DNA of 64,000 nt from positions 124,001 through 188,000 of the forward strand of contig PCBI01000015.1 in the NCBI GenBank assembly GCA_002730875.1. Reading direction: 5' to 3'. The position numbers and the translations under genes were made by a program. Below the pieces are notes generated by a model. It did no database searches. It was not told the DNA's origin and saw only the letters and a list, made by a program, of their open reading frames with translations. Source of the stretch: Spirochaetaceae bacterium. GTDB taxonomy: Bacteria > Spirochaetota > Leptospiria > Leptospirales > Leptonemataceae. Shown here in pieces: positions 58,253 through 64,000 of this stretch. How positions within the stretch are numbered: the stretch's first letter is position 1; every line of letters begins with the position of its first letter.

Positions 58253-59317
58253 ATGTCTTTCCTCTTGCCCGTAGATCAAAATCTTGGTCGTCGTCCAAAA
58301 TCTTCGCCACGTGTCTTTTTCTCACATAGATTGACTCTTGCCCTGGCCTCGGCTGCCATTCTCATCTCCACGTCGCTTTTTGCCTGGCCTTCCCGAATCA
58401 AGTTCGAAATTCGCTACGATCAGGCCCAGGTAGTGCGCCTGGCATACGGAGATTCCGGCGATATTCTTGTTACCGGTCATGCCGATGGGTCCGTTGCCGT
58501 GCGTAATGCCTCCAATGGCAAGGCCATAGAAGAGTTTCAGGCGCACAGGGGACGGGTGTATCAGCTGGCAGTTCAGCAAAGCGGAGACCTTATGGCTACT
58601 GGCATGCTGGGTAAAGACAATGTCAAAGTCTGGAATGCGAAAGAAGGCAAGCTCAAGGCGACGCTTTCGCAGTTCGACGAAGCGTTTGGCCTGGCTTTTT
58701 CGCCGGACGGAAAGTATCTGGCGATCTCCGGAGCCAGCAGCGGAAAGACGCTTCTGGAGCTATGGGATCTGCAATCGGGAAAGAAAACCGCCACTCTGGC
58801 CAATTTCCCAGTGGGCAGCTTTGTACCCGGTAGCATATTGTTTTCGCAGGATTCGAGGCGAGTAATCGTTTCGGTCCAGAACTCCATGCATGGCATTCAT
58901 ATCTGGTCAATCAACGGCCAGAAGCTAAAGACGATTCCATACAACGATGACATCATTTCCATGAGTCTGCATAAGAACGATTCTATTGCCGTGGGCGGAA
59001 CCTTCGGAAGCAAGGTGGTAGTTTTTGATCTGAACTCCGGCCGGGTGCTGCGAACTATGACCGGTCATAAGGGGCATATTACATCGGTGGCCGCAGTGGA
59101 TGATAACCATGCCGTTAGCACGAGCTACAAACGCGACGATACTGGCCCCTACATCATCTGGGACATTCGGACCGGCCAGAAGGTCTCCACTGTAAGCGAT
59201 AAGATTTCCTCGATTAATGAAGTGGTGGTGAATCCATCCAACGGCGATATTGCGATGGCTTTGAACACGTTTGGGAATCTGGGTAATCCTACTACGTTGA
59301 TAGTGTACGGAAACTAA
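58253..59317 (+). CDS. Exported WD40-repeat protein
   Basis: 354 residues. Signal peptide (LTLALASAAILISTSLFAWP) after a 25-residue lead. Then WD40-like repeats: AYGDSGDILVTGHADGSVAV, LAVQQSGDLMATGMLGKDNV, LAFSPDGKYLAISGASSGKT, and others ending LWD, VWN or IWD, about seven in all, i.e. one propeller. Likely a periplasmic scaffold. No signature of an enzyme. Stands alone, 77 bp before the SDR gene's 3' end. Confidence 0.83.
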   Translation: MSFLLPVDQNLGRRPKSSPRVFFSHRLTLALASAAILISTSLFAWPSRIKFEIRYDQAQVVRLAYGDSGDILVTGHADGSVAVRNASNGKAIEEFQAHRGRVYQLAVQQSGDLMATGMLGKDNVKVWNAKEGKLKATLSQFDEAFGLAFSPDGKYLAISGASSGKTLLELWDLQSGKKTATLANFPVGSFVPGSILFSQDSRRVIVSVQNSMHGIHIWSINGQKLKTIPYNDDIISMSLHKNDSIAVGGTFGSKVVVFDLNSGRVLRTMTGHKGHITSVAAVDDNHAVSTSYKRDDTGPYIIWDIRTGQKVSTVSDKISSINEVVVNPSNGDIAMALNTFGNLGNPTTLIVYGN

Positions 59318-59394
59318 GGTCTACGAGTCGTGGAAGCTTCGCGGCCGGCCCACGGTACGGGGAGTCGTCATTGCTTTCGCGGCCGGACTGAATT

Positions 59395-60153
59395 CTAAGG
59401 CGCGGGCGGATTCAAAAACCAGCCGCTGCTCAGTCCACCGTCCACAGGTAGAATTGCTGCATTTACGAAGCTCGCCTCCTCGCTGACAAGAAAGCCCACC
59501 GCTGCTGCTACGTCCTCCGGCTTGCCGGCGCGTCCGGCCAAATTCATGGAGGACAGACGCTGAATGGTTTCTTGATCGTAGTTTTCTCTAATGCCAGGAG
59601 TGTCAATGAAGCCTGCGCGTATGATGTTAGCCGTGATTCCTTTGTTTCCCTGTTCCACCGCTATGGTGCGAATCAACGCTTCCTGAGCCGACTTCACCGA
59701 GGCATAGATCCCCTGGCCCGGTCCGCCCAATTGGGCCACGGCTGAACTTACCAGAATCCATCGTCCAAATCCCTGAATTCTTTGATGATCGGCGAAAGCT
59801 GGGTAGAGCTCCAGGATCACACGGCAGTTCTCCTGTAAGGCCTGGGCCCATCCGGCAGAGGATACCTTTTCCAGCTTCTTTAGTTCGGAGCGAACATAGT
59901 GATTCCAGACTACGATATCCGGCAGGCCAATGCGGCTGCAGTGATCCAATATTACAGCGGCGCTCTGGGGCCGACTCAAATCGGCGGCGATGGTCTCATG
60001 GCCTTCACCGGGTAAGGAATCTCGCCTGATTGTCAGATTGGACTGGTTGCGGGCAACAAGAATGGTGCGAAGACCTCTGGATGCCAGATTCATGGCCGTT
60101 GCGGCTCCGATTCCGCGGCTTGCCCCGAGGATAAGGGCTGTCTTTCTTTGCAT
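59395..60153 (-). CDS. Short-chain dehydrogenase/reductase
   Basis: 252 residues. NAD(P)-binding ILGASRGIGAATAMNLA, catalytic Ser in WILVSSAVAQLG and the YxxxK as YASVKSAQEALI; PVDGGLSSGW near the end. GGAGG precedes the ATG at a spacing of 7. The pattern resembles FabG-type 3-oxoacyl reductases. It lies 208 bp after the stop of a KAS III gene on the same strand, suggesting a shared acyl-chain role. Confidence 0.88.
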   Translation of the reverse strand: MQRKTALILGASRGIGAATAMNLASRGLRTILVARNQSNLTIRRDSLPGEGHETIAADLSRPQSAAVILDHCSRIGLPDIVVWNHYVRSELKKLEKVSSAGWAQALQENCRVILELYPAFADHQRIQGFGRWILVSSAVAQLGGPGQGIYASVKSAQEALIRTIAVEQGNKGITANIIRAGFIDTPGIRENYDQETIQRLSSMNLAGRAGKPEDVAAAVGFLVSEEASFVNAAILPVDGGLSSGWFLNPPAP

Positions 60154-60361
60154 GAACTAGCCTCCAGTGTTTCCTTTTCGCAATTTCTTGCGATATTTTC
60201 GCGAGATTTCTGCAAGACTCTTGGAAGGTTATTGAGTTTTTCGCAGGCCCCTGGCACGTCCTTGGAAGGCGCGCCAACGAGTTCGCGGTTGATGCAATGC
60301 CGCCGTCCTTTCTCTGCTTCCAGCTATCAGGGATACTCCGAATTACCAGAACTCTTGCCGA

Positions 60362-61408
60362 TCAAACCCGGAGCATGAGACTACCCCAGGCCAGTCCGCC
60401 TCCCACAGCATTCAGTAGCACCAACGACCCGGTTTTCAAGCCGCTTTCCATTGCCTCCGAGATGGCAATAGGCAGGGTGGCCGAACCGCAGTTGCCATAT
60501 CGATCCAGACATCGAAAAAGCTTGTGTCTTTGATGTCCCATGGAATGCGCCAGCTTATCCAGCATCGCTCCGCTGGTCTGGTGGGGAATGTACATATCCA
60601 GGTCCGCAAAACCCAATTCGGCGAATTCCATGACGGTTTGCTGTCCCTCAAACCAGAAAGGCTCCACATCGCCGGCGATGGAATCACTCTGTCCCATGAA
60701 ATACATCCCCCGGTCCAGAGCTTCCCGGGTAGGAGGCAGAATACCTGGCACCCCCATGGAATCTGCGAAGCTACCGTCCGAGCTCAAATAGCCGCCCAGT
60801 AATCCTCTTCCGGAATCCTCCACTCTCTGAAGTATCAGAGCTCCGGCTCCATCGCCTGCAGCATATAGCAAGGGGCTTTCGATGGAAACAACGCGACTGA
60901 GGGTTTCGGCCGCCGCTATGAGTATTGTGCGAGCACCGGAAGCAAGGAACTGATACGCAATACTCATCGCGTAGATCGCGCCTGAGCATCCAGATTTCAT
61001 TTCAAAGGCCGGGCCCCGAAAGCCCATTCGTCCGCCGACCAGAGTTCCCAGGGATGAAGTATAGCGAGGCGAAGTCGTGCTCACGGCGATGAACACATCA
61101 ATATCTTGAGCAGACATTCTCGCATTGCTCAAGGCCTGGTTGCAAGCCCTGAGCATCAGATCGGCAGAGTTTTCTTCTGATTCGGTTCGTGCGGACTGCG
61201 GTGTTGCGGTCCAATGCCGTCGATTGAATCCTTTTTTCTGCGGATGGTTCGGGTCCAGTCCTCGTTCGACCATGGTGGAGCGCCAGTTCGGCCCGTATCG
61301 CAAAGCATGTATGTCATCGTTCGTGACCCATCTTCCTGAATCTGAGAATGCTCGGGCAGCCGCCACAAGTTCTACCCCTGGCACCGCGGGAAGGCGCAAA
61401 CCTTTCAT
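60362..61408 (-). CDS. 3-oxoacyl-ACP synthase III-like enzyme (KAS III)
   Basis: 348 residues. Thiolase-fold KAS III with the Cys-His-Asn triad: C141 in MKSGCSGAIYAMS, H276 in YIPHQTSG and N306 in YGNCGSATLP. The usual FabH 'PHQAN' is PHQTSG here, and the first ~60 residues are atypical, so it is not the housekeeping FabH by sequence. It may condense an unusual acyl starter. Divergently transcribed from the Ccr gene, with an SDR behind it. Confidence 0.88.
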   Translation of the reverse strand: MKGLRLPAVPGVELVAAARAFSDSGRWVTNDDIHALRYGPNWRSTMVERGLDPNHPQKKGFNRRHWTATPQSARTESEENSADLMLRACNQALSNARMSAQDIDVFIAVSTTSPRYTSSLGTLVGGRMGFRGPAFEMKSGCSGAIYAMSIAYQFLASGARTILIAAAETLSRVVSIESPLLYAAGDGAGALILQRVEDSGRGLLGGYLSSDGSFADSMGVPGILPPTREALDRGMYFMGQSDSIAGDVEPFWFEGQQTVMEFAELGFADLDMYIPHQTSGAMLDKLAHSMGHQRHKLFRCLDRYGNCGSATLPIAISEAMESGLKTGSLVLLNAVGGGLAWGSLMLRV

Positions 61409-61697
61409 TGGTCCGGTGTATTCCCCGGGAAGCTGAGTTCATAGTTCTTTTTCCCGGTTCTCGCATTCCTAAAAATACTCGGCAAGTCTTGCTCCCCCGT
61501 CTTTTTCTTTCTAGAGCAGTCGCGCTGGCTGCTTTCTGGCGGTTTACGGCTTTCTGTGCCATCGGGAATTAGCTCAATCTGGCCGGGACGCGGGATTGAC
61601 CTGGAGGGCCCAAAATTATGATTGCTATACTATCCAGGATGGCAGAACACTGAAGCCGATTGTATTTCTGGCTTCCGGGAGGGGCAATCTGATCAGG
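61409..61697. other. Divergent promoter region, KAS III / ccr
   Basis: 289 bp with no gene. TTGACC at 61596 and TATGAT 15 bp downstream form a plausible, short-spaced promoter for the Ccr gene. Nothing firm is seen for the KAS III gene. Confidence 0.35.
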
Positions 61698-62900
61698 ATG
61701 GAATCCGAGCAAAAGTCGTTAGAACCAGGGGTGCTGCCTGATCCAGGTCCCATTCCTGAAAAGATGTATGCCCAGGTCATTCGTAGGGATCGGTACGGAG
61801 AGCCGGAAACTGCCTTCCAGATAGAACTGGTGGACACTCCGCATCCGGGTCCCGATGAAGTTCTGGTCGCCGTCAAGCGGGCCGGCTTAAACTACAACAA
61901 TGTATGGGCTGCGCTGGGCTATCCCGTAGATATTATATCCATGCGCATGCGGCAGGGCGCCGCTGAAGATTTTCATATTGGCGGCTCCGATGCGGCCGGG
62001 ATCGTGTTTGCGAAAGGAGCGAATGTCAAGACCTGCGAACTCGGCGATGAGGTTGTGGTTTCGCCGGCCAGCTGGGACTCAGCCGATCCGTACATTCAAA
62101 ACGGAGGAGATCCGTCCATGGCTCCGAGCTTGAAAGCCTGGGGCTACGAAACCAACTGGGGGTCTTTTGCTCAATTCTGTCTTGCCAAAGCCTGGCAAGT
62201 ATACCCCCGCCCGCAAGCCTTGAGCTGGGAAGAGAGTTCTGTCTACCTATTGTGTGGCGCAACGGCCGTGCGAATGTTGCTGCATTGGACGCCAAACGTA
62301 GTCTCAGAAGGAAGCCCTGTGCTGATCTGGGGCGGTTCCGGCGGGGTAGGGTCCATGGCCATTCAAATTGTCCGTGCGTACGGTGGAATTCCGGTGGCGG
62401 TGGTGAACTCGGAAGATAAACGGTATGTTGTGGAGTCTCTGGGGGCAAAGTGCATCAATCGTTCCGAGTTTCCGGTGCCTGGATTGCCATCGGAGAACGC
62501 GGAACACTGGAAGGACGAGGCCCAGGCCTTCCGAGACGAGGTGCTCCGGTTGACCGGCGGATTGCTGCCGGAAATCGTAGTAGAGCATCCCGGCCAGAAT
62601 ACTATTCCGCTTTCGGAGTTCTGTTGTGCCGCAGGCGGTATGGTTGTTATTTGCGCCGGGACCACCGGCTATATGGCACAGTTGAATGGACTGGAAACAT
62701 GCCGTCGCAGCGTGCGGCTACAGGGCTCCCATTTTGCGGGGCAGCGAGATATAGAAACCTTGCATGCGTTGATTTCCGAAAGAAAGCTTGCTCCATATAT
62801 TGGCGCCGTCCATAGTTTTGAAGATATTGGCCGTATTCATGGACTGATGCGTCGTAACGAGCATCCTGTAGGAAACACAGCATTCATTATTGCCGACTAG
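61698..62900 (+). CDS. ccr: Crotonyl-CoA carboxylase/reductase-like enzyme (Ccr)
   Basis: 400 residues from the ATG at 61698. MDR-type zinc-independent reductase with the Ccr-specific blocks: AGLNYNNVWAALG, HIGGSDAAGIV, WGYETNWGSFAQF, LIWGGSGGVGSMAIQIV (NADP site), VVICAGTTGY and LQGSHFAGQ. Residues reported as CO2-binding in Ccr (an Asn, an aromatic-Glu pair and a His) are matched here by the Asn of NYN, Y150-E151 and H345, so carboxylation is plausible. It would make ethylmalonyl-CoA from crotonyl-CoA. A KAS III gene follows in the same frame. Confidence 0.88.
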   Translation: MESEQKSLEPGVLPDPGPIPEKMYAQVIRRDRYGEPETAFQIELVDTPHPGPDEVLVAVKRAGLNYNNVWAALGYPVDIISMRMRQGAAEDFHIGGSDAAGIVFAKGANVKTCELGDEVVVSPASWDSADPYIQNGGDPSMAPSLKAWGYETNWGSFAQFCLAKAWQVYPRPQALSWEESSVYLLCGATAVRMLLHWTPNVVSEGSPVLIWGGSGGVGSMAIQIVRAYGGIPVAVVNSEDKRYVVESLGAKCINRSEFPVPGLPSENAEHWKDEAQAFRDEVLRLTGGLLPEIVVEHPGQNTIPLSEFCCAAGGMVVICAGTTGYMAQLNGLETCRRSVRLQGSHFAGQRDIETLHALISERKLAPYIGAVHSFEDIGRIHGLMRRNEHPVGNTAFIIAD

Positions 62901-62934
62901 CGCGACGGTACTGCTGGCAGACAATTATACAAGC

Positions 62935-62938
62935 GGAG
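62935..62938 (+). promoter_or_regulatory. Candidate ribosome binding site for the second KAS III gene
   Basis: GGAG seven bases before ATT 62946. It is the only Shine-Dalgarno-like site in the gap between the ccr stop and the start of the conserved protein, so it weighs for ATT as the start. Confidence 0.4.
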
Positions 62939-62945
62939 CAAAGCC

Positions 62946-63968
62946 ATTAATCGATACACGCGTAGACGACCACCCTATCCCCCCGGAATCATCATATCAG
63001 GTACCGGGGGCTATCTTCCCGGCGATCCAGTCGACAATGCGTCCGTTATCGCCAGACGGGGACTGGATACCACGCCAGAATGGATTGAAACCCATATTGG
63101 CATTCGCCACCGCCATTTCGCGGCGCATGAAATGGCCACCAGCGATCTGGCGGCCCGGGCAGCGCTCCTTGCTCTAGAGGATGCCGGTCTTGAGCCTGAG
63201 CAGCTGGATCAGATTATTCTTTGTACCACTACCGGGGACTGGACTTCACCGGCTGCGGCGAATCGCGTGCAAACGCTCATCGCCGCCAATTGCCCGGCGG
63301 AGGACAAACAGTCTGCCTGTGCCAGCTTCCTTTTTGGTCTGGATCATGGGGTGCATCTAGTAGCCGGAGGTCTGAGCCATGTAATGGTTATCGGAGCTGA
63401 CATCAAGTCCCGATTCATTCAGCAAGGCGATCGACGTCTCGGGCCCATTTTTGCCGATGGCGCCGGCGCGGTAATTCTTTCTGCGGGGGCGGGGGCTGGC
63501 GGTATGATGGCCACTGAACTATGGTCTGACGGATCTCGTGCCATGAATCTTTATACTCCGGCCGGCGGCAGTGCGATGCCGGCCTCGGAAGAGACAGTGG
63601 CTCGAGGGTTGCACTCGGTGCAAATGACCGTGGACGGTCATCAGATCTTTGCGGATGCCGTGGAAGCCATGACCGCTCTTTGTCGGCTCGTTTGCGACGG
63701 AGCCGGCGTTTCGCCTGCGGATATCGATTGCTTTGTGCCGCATCAGGCGAACCTGAAGATCATGACAACTGTGGGACGGCAACTGGGTATTTCCGACGAA
63801 CGAACCGTCATTACGATTGATTACACGGGCAATACTACTTCGGCCACGCTTCCGTATGCGCTGGATGTGGCTCGCAGAAAGGGAATGATTGCACCTGGAT
63901 CTCTCGTTCTGCTAACTGCGGCCGGTGCCGGCTATTCGGGTGGGGCGACACTATATAGAGAACCATGA
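62946..63968 (+). CDS. 3-oxoacyl-ACP synthase III-like enzyme, non-standard start
   Basis: 340 residues if it starts at ATT 62946; GGAG lies seven bases before. The fold begins IIISGTGGYLPGDPVDNASV, then TPEWIETHIGIRHR. The triad is in SACASFLFGLDHG (Cys125), FVPHQANLKIM (His266) and DYTGNTTSATLP (Asn296), a more classical FabH set than the divergent copy. From the ccr stop at 62900 to the first in-frame ATG at 63132 there is no ATG, GTG or TTG, and the latter would remove the first 62 residues including the opening strand. ATC/ATA codons at 62988-62994 are other options. Confidence 0.85.
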   Translation: MNRYTRRRPPYPPGIIISGTGGYLPGDPVDNASVIARRGLDTTPEWIETHIGIRHRHFAAHEMATSDLAARAALLALEDAGLEPEQLDQIILCTTTGDWTSPAAANRVQTLIAANCPAEDKQSACASFLFGLDHGVHLVAGGLSHVMVIGADIKSRFIQQGDRRLGPIFADGAGAVILSAGAGAGGMMATELWSDGSRAMNLYTPAGGSAMPASEETVARGLHSVQMTVDGHQIFADAVEAMTALCRLVCDGAGVSPADIDCFVPHQANLKIMTTVGRQLGISDERTVITIDYTGNTTSATLPYALDVARRKGMIAPGSLVLLTAAGAGYSGGATLYREP

Positions 63969-64000
63969 CACCGGGCAGAATGACACCCGGTCGGACGCGA

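Noticed and set aside
61596..61697. TTG start 34 codons upstream for Ccr
   Set aside because: Added sequence is not conserved, and the TTG lies inside a candidate -35 element; the ATG at 61698 fits the family better.
1..64000. Mobile elements, prophage, rRNA or tRNA
   Set aside because: No transposase, integrase, phage structural gene, rRNA segment or cloverleaf was found; the only duplication is the 292/293-bp repeat pair.

Overview
The window looks like a chromosomal segment from a spirochaete of the order Leptospirales. That placement is my inference from gene content. A FlaA-type periplasmic flagellar sheath protein points to spirochaetes. Glycosyltransferase family 9 and LptF/LptG-type genes point to an LPS-bearing outer membrane, which fits Leptospirales and not Borrelia or Treponema. 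Several lipoproteins have relaxed lipoboxes. The order frr-uppS-cdsA-dxr-rseP-proS is of the leptospiral type. Base composition is visibly G+C-richer than Leptospira proper, so a Leptonema/Turneriella-like or uncultured lineage is more likely. I see no prophage, transposase, CRISPR array, rRNA or tRNA.

Layout. 0-3 kb: 3' end of sppA, a Yip1-like membrane protein, surE and a TPR protein. 3-9 kb (minus strand): an M23 peptidase, carB and a coupled alpha/beta hydrolase with disordered tails. 9-16 kb: lysS, a YdeI-like protein and the B12-dependent ribonucleotide reductase nrdJ, which has a highly structured leader. 16-19 kb: an accessory patch in which two 97%-identical 292/293-bp direct repeats flank a beta-propeller lipoprotein gene; the repeats are the 3' ends of two outer-membrane-protein genes, one a remnant and one frameshifted. 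19-29 kb: a compact housekeeping run (DUF4321, rpsB, tsf, pyrH, frr, uppS, cdsA, dxr, rseP, proS). 29-39 kb: trpB, lipoproteins, a FlaA-like protein, a pseudouridine synthase, a C69/secernin-like hydrolase, a SurA-like lipoprotein, a CTP-dependent lipid kinase and an LptF/G permease. 39-50 kb: GT9, DUF4254, proC, Mpo1-like, ddl, meaB, ethylmalonyl-CoA-mutase-type ecm, thioredoxin-like and Cys-rich lipoproteins, ilvD. 50-57 kb: a pore-less voltage-sensor-like protein, an epimerase, and purS-purQ-nadE. 57-64 kb: MBL-fold and WD40 proteins, then SDR, two KAS III enzymes and a crotonyl-CoA carboxylase/reductase.

Points of most interest: (1) five perfect stem-loops in a row upstream of nrdJ, three of them with UNCG tetraloops in the transcript sense. 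(2) Genes whose only well-placed starts are non-standard: uppS (CTG), the second KAS III gene (ATT or another AUH codon) and probably the epimerase (CTG). (3) Ccr and Ecm with MeaB in one window, with Ccr flanked by two KAS III genes and an SDR. (4) A voltage-sensor-like S1-S4 module with no visible pore. (5) Low-complexity insertions or tails in TrpB, NadE, LysS, a pseudouridine synthase and a hydrolase.
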